In this document: positions 35,436-44,620 of the stretch, piece by piece
How positions within the stretch are numbered: the stretch's first letter is position 1
Layout: the number at the start of each line of letters is the position of its first letter
NCBI GenBank assembly: GCA_024398785.1
Contig: JAKSIO010000003.1
Coordinates: forward strand, 62,001-126,000
DNA length: 64,000 nucleotides
Direction: 5' to 3'
Source: Bacteroidaceae bacterium
GTDB taxonomy: Bacteria > Bacteroidota > Bacteroidia > Bacteroidales > Bacteroidaceae
Notes under the pieces: generated by a model
Told to the model about the DNA's origin: nothing
The model's database searches: none
The model's input: the letters and a program-made list of their open reading frames with translations, nothing else
Made by a program: the position numbers and the translations under genes

Positions 35436-38063
35436 TTATTTTACGGTCAGGTCAAGTGACTGGAGATCCTGGTCACGTGATGAGTTACCGTACATAATCT
35501 TGTACTGACCTGCAAACGGTTTCAGATCCTGTGCTTCTGGGCTGTAGTAAGCGAATGCATCTGCATCAAGAGTGAGTTTTACAACCTGCTGTGCACCTGC
35601 TGCAATTTCAATGCGTTTGTAAGCCTTGAGAGATTTGATAGGAGCATCTGGATTGGTAAGACTCTTGACGTATACCTGAACAACTTCAGCACCGTCCATA
35701 GAGCCAGTGTTGGCAACAGGAATAGAGATTGTTACGCTCTTGCCAGCCTTGATTGCCTTCTTTGAAAGTTTTGCAGCACCGAACTGGAAGTCAGTGTAGC
35801 TCAGACCGTAACCGAATGCATACTGCGGCTCGCCGCGGAAGTAACGGTATGTGTGGCCTTCCATGTTGTAGTCTTCAATGTCTGGAAGCTGGTCTGTAGA
35901 TTTGTAGAATGTAACAGGAAGCTTGCCGCATGGGTTGTAGTCACCAAAGAGGATGTCAGCAATTGCAATACCGCCTTCCTGACCTGCATACCAAGCCTGG
36001 AGCAGTGCATCGTAGTACGGCTCAACATTTGCAAATCCTATACATGAACCTGAGCAGTTTACATAAACAACCGGTTTTCCTGTTTCACGCAGAGCCTTGA
36101 GATAACGCTGCTGTACAGCTGGGAGCTCAATAGTCTGACGCTCGTGACCCTCGCCTTCCTGTGAAGGTGTGATACCGCCAACGTAGATTATTACTTCTGC
36201 ATCTTTGAACTTTTCTGCAAGGTTGTCAAATCCAGCAACCTTTCTTGCACTCAGATTAACTGAAAGACTTGAAAGAACACCTTCTTCTGTTGCGGATTTG
36301 TATGCAATCTCTATGGCGTATTTCTGACCGGCTTCAACATCTACGCTGATGCCTGAACTGCGACGTCCCCAGCCGCCGAAACCGCCGAATGCCGGACGTT
36401 CGCCGAATTTGCGCTTGATTTCTCCGTTTACTGTCAACTGGTAGTCATTGCCGCCTCCATTGGCTGTGCGAATGTCAAAGGTTACCTGACCGGTAAAGTC
36501 CGGAGTATATTCTGCTGTATATGTTGCAGAGAAATTGAATGTAGGAACACCTGCACCGAAACCGTAACCGCCTTCTGTAGCGAACTCAACTGTTTCATCG
36601 TGGCGTGATACAATTGCTTTGCCTTCAAAATTGCTGTTGTTGTAGTATTTTGCAGCGAATCCAAGTTTTCCGTCTGCTTTTACGTTCTGGCTCTGTGCAA
36701 CCTGGATGTATTCATTTTCAATTTCGCAGCCTTTCTCAGCAATGATTTTTGTGTTTGGCAACTTGTTCTGGATACCTTTCAGAATAGTGGTACAGTGTGT
36801 AGGTGTACCGCTGTAGTTACCGCGCATCATAACCTCGTCGTCAATGTTAGGACCAACTACGGCAATAGTTTTAAGATCTTTGCTCAAAGGCAGTATGTTA
36901 TTGTTGTTTTTCAGAAGAACTGAGCTTTCCTGAGCCATAAGCAGAGCCTGGTCACGGTGCTCCTGACAGTCAATGACTTCTTTCGGAATATCGTAGAAAG
37001 GAGAGCATTCATCAGGATCAAGAAGACCAAGTGTAAAGCGGCCACGGAGTACATAACGCAGTGCGTCATCAAGGTCAGACTCTTTGATTTTACCCTGCTG
37101 CAAACCGGCAACAAGGTTGTTGTATGCACGTCCGCATTCAAGGTTGGCACCACTGATAACGGCATCTGATGATGCGTCAACTGCATTGGCGTGTGTGCCG
37201 TGAGCACGCTGGTTGAACAGGTCGTTGATGGCATCGCAGTCTGTAAGAACTATGCCTTCATATCCCCATTTTTCACGCAGAATCTGAATCTGCAGACGTT
37301 CGTTGGAGCAGCATGGATCTCCGTCAAGAGCGGAATAAGCACACATAACTTCCTGAACATTTCCTTCCTGTACCAATGTTTTGAATGCCGGCAGGTAAGA
37401 CTCCCAAAGGTCACGCTCAGAAACAACAGCATTGAACTGATGGCGCTTTGGCTCAGGACCTGAGTGAACAGCGTAGTGTTTTGCACATGCGTGGGTCTTG
37501 TACTGACCGTCTTTAGGATTCTGCATGCCCTTAACTACATTTATGCCCATACGGCCAAGCAGGTAGGGGTCTTCACCGAAACTCTCCTGACCACGGCCCC
37601 AGCGCGGGTCACGGATAAGGTTTACGTTCGGAGCCCAGAATGAGAGGTTGTACTGTGCAACATACGGATCAAGTTCTCTGTCTTTTGGACGGTTGTTCCA
37701 GCGGGCGCGGGCCTCGTCTGAAACCTGATTGTATGTCTTGAAAATATTTTCGTCATCGAAAGACGATGCCATAGCGATTGATTGCGGGTAAACGGTGACA
37801 TCGGCCATACCCATAAGTCCGTGGCAAGCTTCGCCCCACCAGTTGTATCCCGGAATCTCAAGACGTTCAATAGGCATTGAACGGTTCATCATCATACTTA
37901 CTTTTTCCTCCGGAGTAAGGAGTGAAAGCAGGTTCTCAATACGTTTTTCCAGTTTCTCGTCGGGATTCTGGAATGGGTACCTGTAGGTGGTCTTGTCTGC
38001 AGCCATACCTGTGATAGCCAGCGATACTGCCACAAAACCAAGTGTTAATTTTTTAATGTTCAT
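35436..38063 (-). CDS. GH3 beta-glycosidase (xylosidase/glucosidase) with PA14 insert
   Basis: The ATG at 38063 starts a signal peptide (MNIKKLTLGFVAVSLAITGM), giving 875 aa; upstream in-frame codons to 38141 are probably untranslated. The GH3 TIM barrel has YNWWGEACHGL and the nucleophile Asp275 in VLTDCDAI. The second domain is interrupted by a PA14-like sugar-binding insert (about 455-600), and a fibronectin type III-like domain ends the protein. The WWGEACHGL form is usual in beta-xylosidases, but beta-glucosidase cannot be excluded. It is monocistronic, between two terminators. Confidence 0.92.
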   Translation of the reverse strand: MNIKKLTLGFVAVSLAITGMAADKTTYRYPFQNPDEKLEKRIENLLSLLTPEEKVSMMMNRSMPIERLEIPGYNWWGEACHGLMGMADVTVYPQSIAMASSFDDENIFKTYNQVSDEARARWNNRPKDRELDPYVAQYNLSFWAPNVNLIRDPRWGRGQESFGEDPYLLGRMGINVVKGMQNPKDGQYKTHACAKHYAVHSGPEPKRHQFNAVVSERDLWESYLPAFKTLVQEGNVQEVMCAYSALDGDPCCSNERLQIQILREKWGYEGIVLTDCDAINDLFNQRAHGTHANAVDASSDAVISGANLECGRAYNNLVAGLQQGKIKESDLDDALRYVLRGRFTLGLLDPDECSPFYDIPKEVIDCQEHRDQALLMAQESSVLLKNNNNILPLSKDLKTIAVVGPNIDDEVMMRGNYSGTPTHCTTILKGIQNKLPNTKIIAEKGCEIENEYIQVAQSQNVKADGKLGFAAKYYNNSNFEGKAIVSRHDETVEFATEGGYGFGAGVPTFNFSATYTAEYTPDFTGQVTFDIRTANGGGNDYQLTVNGEIKRKFGERPAFGGFGGWGRRSSGISVDVEAGQKYAIEIAYKSATEEGVLSSLSVNLSARKVAGFDNLAEKFKDAEVIIYVGGITPSQEGEGHERQTIELPAVQQRYLKALRETGKPVVYVNCSGSCIGFANVEPYYDALLQAWYAGQEGGIAIADILFGDYNPCGKLPVTFYKSTDQLPDIEDYNMEGHTYRYFRGEPQYAFGYGLSYTDFQFGAAKLSKKAIKAGKSVTISIPVANTGSMDGAEVVQVYVKSLTNPDAPIKSLKAYKRIEIAAGAQQVVKLTLDADAFAYYSPEAQDLKPFAGQYKIMYGNSSRDQDLQSLDLTVK

Positions 38064-38145
38064 ATCTCTTATGTATTTAAGTTTTTCTACTGTCTCCAGT
38101 ATAGGCTTGCTAAAGTAGTAAAAATTGCTCACATAATACAAAAAA

Positions 38146-38165
38146 AGCCGCCAATTTTGGCGGCT
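38146..38165 (-). terminator. Terminator of the porin gene at 38187
   Basis: AGCCGCCAA and TTGGCGGCT form a GC-rich stem with a very short loop, followed on the minus strand by seven T. It lies between the porin stop and the GH3 leader. Confidence 0.85.
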
Positions 38166-38186
38166 CTTATGTTAATATATCAAAAA

Positions 38187-39203
38187 TCACTTGTTGAACA
38201 TATTCAAGAAGTCAACGTTCCAGTTCAAGCCGACCATAGCCCGGATTGTTTTTGGCTCATAAATAACTCCTGAATTTTCTACGTCATATTTGCCGAATGA
38301 TGTTGTTACGGCTGCGTAGAGGCGCAGATCCTGATAATTTTTGAAAGGCTTGTATTCAGCCTGTGCCGTTGCGTAGTGAATGGATGTTCCCGGCATAATG
38401 TACATGTCGTTTACATTGTCGTTGTAGTCAAATGAATATTTCAGACCAAGTGTAAGGTACTCGAAATTATATTTGGCATCGGCAACAATTGAGAAACTCT
38501 TGAAAAGAGAGTAGTCTTCCATATCGGCGCGGCTGGTAATGTCCAGTTCAAGAACAAAATCTTCAAAATCAAAGCGGTTACCGAGTGTAATCAGATTTTC
38601 ATATTTTGCCTTGTCATATCCATATACGTTGAATGAATATGCTGTCTGGAACCAGTCATGTTCACCGTACCACATAAGGTTGTATCCCATAAGGTCGCGT
38701 CCCCATGTATAATATCCCAACAACGGACTTTGGGTAACCTGCAGACACAGAGCATCTGTTTCATTGTTGAAATTGTAATCAACTTCAATACCGGGTGTGT
38801 AAATTTCAGAGTTGTTCCAGAATTCTGATACGGCATAGTGGTCAATATCTTCCTTGTCCATTTCCCAACCGCCCATCAGGTTGAACATCTTACCGGCTGA
38901 AATACTCCAGTTGTCGTTAATGTCATAGTTGAGTTTCAATTGTTCCAAACTGCCCCAAAAACCATAATCGAATAAATTTGAAAGGTTCTGGTTGTAAGTG
39001 AATGTAAGGCCGTCACACAAATTGGCACTCAAATCAAAGAATACGTAGTCAAGGGAAAAACCTGATAAATCCGGCATCCTTTCTCCTTCAGTGAATTCCT
39101 GTCCGTAATGCAGGCGTGATTTCAAATTCAACTCTTCAAGTGAAACAGCCTTGACACTCATGACGGTCGCTGCCATCAAAATAATTGAAAGTAGTTTTTT
39201 CAT
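38187..39203 (-). CDS. Outer membrane porin-like beta barrel
   Basis: This 338-aa protein has a signal peptide (MKKLLSIILMAATVMSVKAV) and repeated amphipathic strands rich in Tyr, Asp and Asn. DNWSISAGKMFNLMGGWEMD resembles the strand-turn of OprO/OprP-type porins. The function is presumably diffusion of small solutes; specificity is unknown. The gene is 57 bases downstream of pfkA on the same strand, so it may be read with it, and it has its own terminator. Confidence 0.72.
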   Translation of the reverse strand: MKKLLSIILMAATVMSVKAVSLEELNLKSRLHYGQEFTEGERMPDLSGFSLDYVFFDLSANLCDGLTFTYNQNLSNLFDYGFWGSLEQLKLNYDINDNWSISAGKMFNLMGGWEMDKEDIDHYAVSEFWNNSEIYTPGIEVDYNFNNETDALCLQVTQSPLLGYYTWGRDLMGYNLMWYGEHDWFQTAYSFNVYGYDKAKYENLITLGNRFDFEDFVLELDITSRADMEDYSLFKSFSIVADAKYNFEYLTLGLKYSFDYNDNVNDMYIMPGTSIHYATAQAEYKPFKNYQDLRLYAAVTTSFGKYDVENSGVIYEPKTIRAMVGLNWNVDFLNMFNK

Positions 39204-39260
39204 TTTTTTTGTTTGATAAATGCTTAAAAATAATTGATATAGTTTAAGATAAAATTGTGA

Positions 39261-40250
39261 TTATCTGCTGATTATATTGGAAATTTCATATAGATGATGC
39301 GGTATGGAATTGTGCTTTGAACACGCTTCGTCAAACGGAACGTACACAATTTTTCCGGATGCATATCCGACCATCTGACCTGATATGCCGCCCAATAGAG
39401 CTTCAACAGCTCTGTTTCCGAGCATACTTGCAAGAACCCTGTCCATTGCAGTGGGGGATCCGCCACGCTGTATATGACCAAGGTTGGTTGAGCGGATGTC
39501 ATATTCCGGGAGTATCTTCTTTACTTTCTCTGCAACTTCCTGCGCTCCGCCTTCACTGCCGCCTTCAGCAACCAGAATAATGCCGCTGGTTTTGTTCTTG
39601 CGGCGCTCATGTTGCAGGTAATGGCAAAGTCTGTTTATGTCAATAGGTTCCTCGGGAACCAGAATTGATTCAGCACCTGTTGCAAGACCGGTCTGAGCTG
39701 CAATGAAACCCGAATGCCGCCCCATGACTTCTACAAAAAACAGCAGATTATGGCTTTCGGCAGTGTCTCTGATCTTGTCAATGGCTTCCATAGCCGTGTT
39801 GGTGGCGGTATCGTATCCGATTGTCATATCGGTACCATATATGTCATTGTCAATAGTCCCCGGAATGCCTACAACAGGCAGTCCGAATCTGTTGTACAAT
39901 TCTCTGGCACCGCGGAATGAACCGTCTCCACCTATTACCACAAGTGCATCTATCCCTTCTTCCTTAAGATTGTTGTATGCCGTCTGCTGGCATTCAGGCA
40001 ATTTGAATTCCAGACAACGGGCCGATTTGAGCATTGTTCCCCCTTGTGAAATGATTTTTGAGACCGTGTGGGGTTCCATCGGAATGAACATCCTGTTTAT
40101 TAGTCCCAGGTAGCCGCTACGTATTCCAACAACGTCAATACCATAATGGATAGCCGTACGGACTACTGCACGGATTGCAGCGTTCATACCCGGAGCATCG
40201 CCTCCCGATGTCAAAACTCCAATCTTTTTGAAATCAGCCTTTTGTTCCAT
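39261..40250 (-). CDS. pfkA: ATP-dependent 6-phosphofructokinase
   Basis: This glycolytic enzyme phosphorylates fructose-6-phosphate with ATP. Features are GVLTSGGDAPGMNAAIRAVV at the N-terminus, GGDGS (107-111, Gly in the position that favours ATP over PPi), the catalytic TIDND (132-136) and MGRHSGF. Length is the bacterial 320-330 aa type. It has a promoter at 40277-40309 and is divergent from GH115. Confidence 0.95.
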   Translation of the reverse strand: MEQKADFKKIGVLTSGGDAPGMNAAIRAVVRTAIHYGIDVVGIRSGYLGLINRMFIPMEPHTVSKIISQGGTMLKSARCLEFKLPECQQTAYNNLKEEGIDALVVIGGDGSFRGARELYNRFGLPVVGIPGTIDNDIYGTDMTIGYDTATNTAMEAIDKIRDTAESHNLLFFVEVMGRHSGFIAAQTGLATGAESILVPEEPIDINRLCHYLQHERRKNKTSGIILVAEGGSEGGAQEVAEKVKKILPEYDIRSTNLGHIQRGGSPTAMDRVLASMLGNRAVEALLGGISGQMVGYASGKIVYVPFDEACSKHNSIPHHLYEISNIISR

Positions 40251-40276
40251 ACAGACATGTGTATTATTTTCTGTCG

Positions 40277-40309
40277 CAAAAGTACTATTTTTTTTGCATA
40301 GTGGGGAAA
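40277..40309 (-). promoter_or_regulatory. Promoter candidate for pfkA
   Basis: On the minus strand TTTC (40309-40306), 21 bases, then TACTTTTG (40284-40277), 27 bases before the ATG. On the plus strand TAATTTCG (40327-40334) may be the -7 box of GH115, 36 bases before its ATG. Confidence 0.55.
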
Positions 40310-40369
40310 ATTGTATTTTCTTTTCGTAATTTCGCAGACAGAGGTGTAATAACTATAAAACTACGTCAT

Positions 40370-42949
40370 ATGAAAAAATCTTTTTTATTACTGCTCGTTG
40401 CATTGTCAATGGTGTCTGTTACAAAAGCTATTGATAACAAGGGTATCAGTTTCAACGAACCGTCTCAGGACAGGTTTTCAGTTATTGAGAATGGACAGGC
40501 TCTTCCTATTCTTATTGATGCTGCAGATAATTCTGCAGTACAGATAGCCGCCAAGTCTCTGCAGAAAGATTTGCAGACAGTCAGCGGCAGCGCACAGGCT
40601 CCTGCAATCCTGAACCAGCCCCAGCCGGGTACAGAAAATCTGATTATTGTAGGCTCAATGGAGAGCAAGTTCATCAAACAGCTGGTCAAGGCAAAAAAAA
40701 TCAACGGCAAGGAACTGACCGGCAAGTGTGAAAAATACATCATGACTATGGTCAAGAACCCTATGGAGGGTGTTGAAGAAGCCCTTGTCATTGCGGGCAG
40801 TGACCGTCGCGGTGCCGTTTACGGTATATATGAACTCAGTGAGCAGATAGGTGTATCTCCATGGTATTTCTGGGCCGATGTGCCGGTTGCAAAACAGCGC
40901 AATGTATCTCTTGTACGCGGTACATACACGGCAGGTGAACCGGCAGTGCGTTACCGTGGTATTTTCCTTAATGACGAGGACCCCTGTCTGACCGGTTGGG
41001 TAAAAAATCATTACGGAACAAATTACGGAGGCCACGAGTTCTATGCAGACTGTTTTGAACTGATTCTGCGTCTGCGCGGAAACTTTATGTGGCCGGCCAT
41101 GTGGGGATGGGCTTTCTATGCCGATGATCCTGAAAACAGTAAAACAGCTAACGAAATGGGTGTAATCATGGGTACCAGTCATCATGAGCCAATGGCCCGC
41201 AACCATCAGGAATATGCCCGCAACCGCGGTGCGTACGGTGCATGGGATTACAATACCAATCCAGAAGGACTGGACCGTTTCTTCCGCGAGGGTATACAGC
41301 GTTCAATTGGCAACGAGGATCTTGTTACGATCGGTATGCGCGGTGATGGTGATGCCGCTCTTGGTGGCGACGGTGTGAATTCCGATGAGGAAAACATTGC
41401 TTCTCTTGAGAAGGTAATAGCAGCACAGCGCAATATAATCAAAGAGGTTACAGGCAAACCGGCTGAAAAGCGCCAGCAGGTATGGGCTCTCTACAAAGAG
41501 GTTCAGATTTACTACGAAAAGGGCTTGCGTGTTCCTGACGATGTCATTATTCTTCTGAGCGATGACAACTGGGGCGATGTACGCCGTTTGCCGAATGCAG
41601 AAGAACGTAAGCGCAAAGGAGGCTGGGGTATGTATTACCATGTAGATTATGTTGGTGCTCCGCGTAACTCCAAATGGCTCAATATTACTCCTATACAACA
41701 CATGTGGGAACAGATGCAACTTACATACAAGTATGGTGTTGACAAGATATGGGTTCTTAATGTAGGCGATCTGAAACCTATGGAATATCCTATCACCCTG
41801 TTCCTGGATATGGCGTGGAATCCTACAGAGTTTACAGTTGACAATCTTCTTGACCACACTGTTGAGTTCTGTACACAGCAGTTCGGTGCCGATCAGGCTG
41901 CAGAGGCTGCACGCATTCTCAACCTGTACAGCAAATATGCCGGACGTGTAACGGCAGAGATGCTTGATGCCCGTACCTATAACCTTGAAACAGGGGAGTG
42001 GGCTCAGGTCTGCAACGATTTTGTACGTCTTGAGGCAGAGGCATTGCGCCAGTATCTGAAACTTGACGCTTCTTGCCGCGATGCTTACCAGCAGATTATT
42101 CTGTTCCCTATACAGGCTCTTGGCAATGTTTATGACATGTATTATGCACAGGCCATGAACCGTAAGTTTGCTGCTGCCAATGACCCCGATGCCAACATCT
42201 GGGCAGACCGTGTTCATGCCGATTTCCTGCGCGATGCTGAACTCATGAAATATTACAACAAAGAGATGGCAGGCGGCAAATGGGATGGCATGATGACTCA
42301 GAAACATATTGGTTACCGCAGCTGGAATGATAATTTCCGCGCTGATACCGAGCCTTCAACGACCAGGGTTGCAGATACCATCCAGGGCGGATTTGTATTC
42401 TCTCCGTCAAACGGTTACATTGCAATGGAAGCAGAGCATTTCTTTGCAAAGACCGATGCCGCAGCCGCAAAGGGCAAGACTGCTGCCAAGTGGCAGGTCA
42501 TTCCTTTCCACGGACGTACACGCAGTGGTGTGGCTCTGTTCCCGTACGATGCTCCGCGCACCGGTGCCAGTCTTACATACAAGTTCTCTCTTCCGGAAGG
42601 CACAGACAAGGTTACGCTGCATGCTATTGTGAATGCTACACTTCCGTTCTATCGTGCCGAAGGACACCGTTATATGGTTTCAGTGGATGGCGGCCAGGCT
42701 GTTGAAGTCAACTTCAATTCACGCCTCAACGAGGATCCTGCAAATGTTTACAGTATTTATTATCCTACTGTTGCAGGCCGTGTTGTTGAGACTACTCTTG
42801 AGTTGAATATGGGGCAGGCCACAGACGGTTTGCATACCATGACCGTTTCTCCTGTGGAACCGGGTACTGTATTCCAGAAGTTTGTTCTTGACTTTGGCGG
42901 ATACCAGAAGAGTTTCCTCTTTATGGACGAATCTCCTCTCAAACGCTGA
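40370..42949 (+). CDS. GH115 xylan alpha-1,2-glucuronidase
   Basis: The ATG at 40370 begins a signal peptide (MKKSFLLLLVALSMVSVTKA), giving 859 aa. The GH115 core is unmistakable: YRGIFLNDEDPCLTGWVKNH, RLRGNFMWPAMWGWAFYADD, and IMGTSHHEPMARNHQEY. Later RLPNAEERKRKGGWGMYYH and a C-terminal beta domain also fit. These enzymes remove (4-O-methyl)glucuronic acid from internal and terminal xylan positions, in the periplasm or at the surface. A terminator follows at 42988-43013. Confidence 0.96.
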   Translation: MKKSFLLLLVALSMVSVTKAIDNKGISFNEPSQDRFSVIENGQALPILIDAADNSAVQIAAKSLQKDLQTVSGSAQAPAILNQPQPGTENLIIVGSMESKFIKQLVKAKKINGKELTGKCEKYIMTMVKNPMEGVEEALVIAGSDRRGAVYGIYELSEQIGVSPWYFWADVPVAKQRNVSLVRGTYTAGEPAVRYRGIFLNDEDPCLTGWVKNHYGTNYGGHEFYADCFELILRLRGNFMWPAMWGWAFYADDPENSKTANEMGVIMGTSHHEPMARNHQEYARNRGAYGAWDYNTNPEGLDRFFREGIQRSIGNEDLVTIGMRGDGDAALGGDGVNSDEENIASLEKVIAAQRNIIKEVTGKPAEKRQQVWALYKEVQIYYEKGLRVPDDVIILLSDDNWGDVRRLPNAEERKRKGGWGMYYHVDYVGAPRNSKWLNITPIQHMWEQMQLTYKYGVDKIWVLNVGDLKPMEYPITLFLDMAWNPTEFTVDNLLDHTVEFCTQQFGADQAAEAARILNLYSKYAGRVTAEMLDARTYNLETGEWAQVCNDFVRLEAEALRQYLKLDASCRDAYQQIILFPIQALGNVYDMYYAQAMNRKFAAANDPDANIWADRVHADFLRDAELMKYYNKEMAGGKWDGMMTQKHIGYRSWNDNFRADTEPSTTRVADTIQGGFVFSPSNGYIAMEAEHFFAKTDAAAAKGKTAAKWQVIPFHGRTRSGVALFPYDAPRTGASLTYKFSLPEGTDKVTLHAIVNATLPFYRAEGHRYMVSVDGGQAVEVNFNSRLNEDPANVYSIYYPTVAGRVVETTLELNMGQATDGLHTMTVSPVEPGTVFQKFVLDFGGYQKSFLFMDESPLKR

Positions 42950-42987
42950 TATTTGAGAATCCGTTTTGAATTCTTACGCAAAAAGAT

Positions 42988-43013
42988 ACGGCCGGGAGAT
43001 AAGTCCCGGCCGT
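42988..43013. terminator. Terminator of GH115
   Basis: ACGGCCGGGA and TCCCGGCCGT form a perfect 10-bp stem with a six-base loop, followed by TTTTCTTTG. It lies between the convergent GH115 and esterase-like genes. Confidence 0.88.
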
Positions 43014-43045
43014 TTTCTTTGTATCTGTTGGTAGTTGGATTCTGA

Positions 43046-44185
43046 TTATGGGATGTTCTTTTTATCACAGGTCCAACCTTCGCGCTGGCTCAGGCCGCAT
43101 GTTTCACCGGTGAAGAGGGAACCTGCTTCCTTATCGCCCTTGAGTTGCCATTTGAGCCATGATGAAGCAACGATACCAAATTCACCGCCGTAAGGCTGTG
43201 TGTATGTACCGCCGTGACCAACATTGAAGTTGCAGGCAAATGCAGGAACGTGGTCAATGTTTTTGAAGTCGTCCATTCCGTTCTCGTAAGCAATGTCTGT
43301 AGGACCACCCAGAATATAGATAATTGGAGTGTGGATTTTGGCCAAATCTTCCTTCTTCAGATTAGGCATACCACCCATCATAGGTGCTCCGCCACCCATT
43401 TGTGGCATACCACCACCCATAGGCATGCCGCCTGGCATTCCACCCTGCGGGCGCTGTGGTGCATCACCCTGAGGTTGCTCACCCTGCTGACGCTGCGGGC
43501 GCTGTGGCATACCGCCCATCATAGGTGCACCGCCACCCATTTGTGGCATACCGCCGCCCATCATTGGCATCTGCGGACGCTGTGCGTTGCCTCCAGGAGC
43601 TGCAGCTCCACCACCATTGCTGATTATGATACCGCTGTTGCATACCATAACGGTTTTAAGGCGTTCATCCTTGCTTACTTCAAGAGCCTGCAGACCACCG
43701 CATGACATACCAGCTGCGGCAATGCTCTTTGTGTCAATCTTGCCGTAATACTGGCTCTTCTTGTCGGCATTCTGGGCAATGATCCAATCTATGGCATCGG
43801 TCAACTGGCTGGACTGTGTGCTGCCGCCTCCCATGCCTCCGCCGAAACCGCCCTGCGGACGTTCTTCAGGCATAGGGCCTATAGCTATAACTATGAATCC
43901 TTCTGAAGCAATCTGGTTCAGGAAATTGATATGACCCGACGAAGAGTTGGCGCATCCTCCGTTACCCCATACCAGCACTGGCAGAAGATTGTTTTTCTTG
44001 AATGCGCTCAAGTCCTGAGGTCTGTAAATGGTGTGGGTAGGGATTGCATCGTCGCTTACAACGATTGCTTTGTACTTGCCATTACCGCCTTCATCAACTA
44101 TTCTGCTGTTTACTTCTTTTGCCGAAACATTGCTGCAAAGTGCTACTGCTGCAGCCATTGCAGCGATTTTTAAATTTTTCTTCAT
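43046..44185 (-). CDS. Exported alpha/beta hydrolase with Gly/Met/Pro-rich insert
   Basis: This 379-aa protein has a signal peptide (MKKNLKIAAMAAAVALCSNV). The alpha/beta-hydrolase nucleophile elbow is AAAGMSCGG with Ser161; the probable acid is Asp297 (LGGPTDIAYEN) and the base His324 (NVGHGGTYT). Residues 191-274, between nucleophile and acid, are a low-complexity insert of MGGGMPQ and PQRPQ repeats that is partly duplicated at DNA level. A shorter Gly-rich loop lies at 110-122. Substrate is unknown; an esterase acting on acylated hemicellulose is plausible from the convergent GH115 only. Confidence 0.78.
   Translation of the reverse strand: MKKNLKIAAMAAAVALCSNVSAKEVNSRIVDEGGNGKYKAIVVSDDAIPTHTIYRPQDLSAFKKNNLLPVLVWGNGGCANSSSGHINFLNQIASEGFIVIAIGPMPEERPQGGFGGGMGGGSTQSSQLTDAIDWIIAQNADKKSQYYGKIDTKSIAAAGMSCGGLQALEVSKDERLKTVMVCNSGIIISNGGGAAAPGGNAQRPQMPMMGGGMPQMGGGAPMMGGMPQRPQRQQGEQPQGDAPQRPQGGMPGGMPMGGGMPQMGGGAPMMGGMPNLKKEDLAKIHTPIIYILGGPTDIAYENGMDDFKNIDHVPAFACNFNVGHGGTYTQPYGGEFGIVASSWLKWQLKGDKEAGSLFTGETCGLSQREGWTCDKKNIP
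43365..43561. repeat. 56-bp imperfect direct repeats within the hydrolase insert
   Basis: 43365-43420 and 43506-43561 differ at four positions only, all compatible with synonymous third-position changes, and are offset by 141 bases (47 codons), so they keep frame. They encode the two MGGGMPQMGGGAPMMGGMP blocks. Confidence 0.85.
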
Positions 44186-44521
44186 AAATGTTATCAGTTA
44201 GAATCTGTTTTTAAATGTTGTCTTTACGCAAATATACACATTATCAGAAAAAACAACACTTTTCACAGCAAAATTTGCCGAACAGAGACTTGTTCTCTGT
44301 CCGACCAATTCCGATATTTCAAGCTATGTTCCTTGGCATTTACCGCAAAAGGACAGCAACAGAGAAAGAATGCAATGAAAAATATTAAAGTAAAGCAGAG
44401 TTTTCTTGACGTTCTCATAATAGGACGCAAAAATACAACACGTAAACCGCATCTGCAATAGTTAGTTAGCGAAAGCGCTAACTGCGAGCGTCCTCTACGC
44501 ATATATCCAAATACAAGCGTA
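44186..44521. other. Non-coding interval with two hairpins and one promoter box
   Basis: This is the longest gene-free stretch in the window. It holds a -7 box TATATTTG on the minus strand (44236-44229) for the hydrolase gene, a 7-bp hairpin (ACAGAGA/TCTCTGT, 44282-44300) and an 8-bp hairpin with a four-base loop (AGTTAGCG/CGCTAACT, 44464-44483). A 79-codon open frame on the minus strand (44502-44263) has no credible protein features. The 33-bp repeats begin directly after it. Confidence 0.6.
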
Positions 44522-44620
44522 GGAAAATGGCGAACGGAACCTGTCCCCTGTTCAGGAAAATGGCGAACGGAACCTGTCCCCTGTTCAGGAAAATGGCGAA
44601 CGGAACCTGTCCCCTGTTCA
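44522..44620. repeat. Three exact 33-bp tandem repeats
   Basis: Units at 44522-44554, 44555-44587 and 44588-44620 are identical and contiguous (unit starts GGAAAATGGCGAACGGAACC). The last three bases of the third unit are the stop codon of the lipoprotein gene on the minus strand. GAAC/GTTC ends inside the unit give weak dyad symmetry. There are no spacers, so it is not a CRISPR array. Confidence 0.92.

Noticed and set aside
41303..42307. Antisense open frame of 334 codons within GH115
   Set aside because: Mirror of the GH115 codon pattern; the plus-strand protein has unmistakable family motifs.
44263..44502. 79-aa minus-strand protein with a hydrophobic stretch
   Set aside because: Composition is unlike neighbouring genes, it overlaps the hairpins and the promoter region of the hydrolase gene, and no family features are seen.
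44522..44620. Short CRISPR array
   Set aside because: The three 33-bp units are directly adjacent with no spacers, and no cas genes are present.
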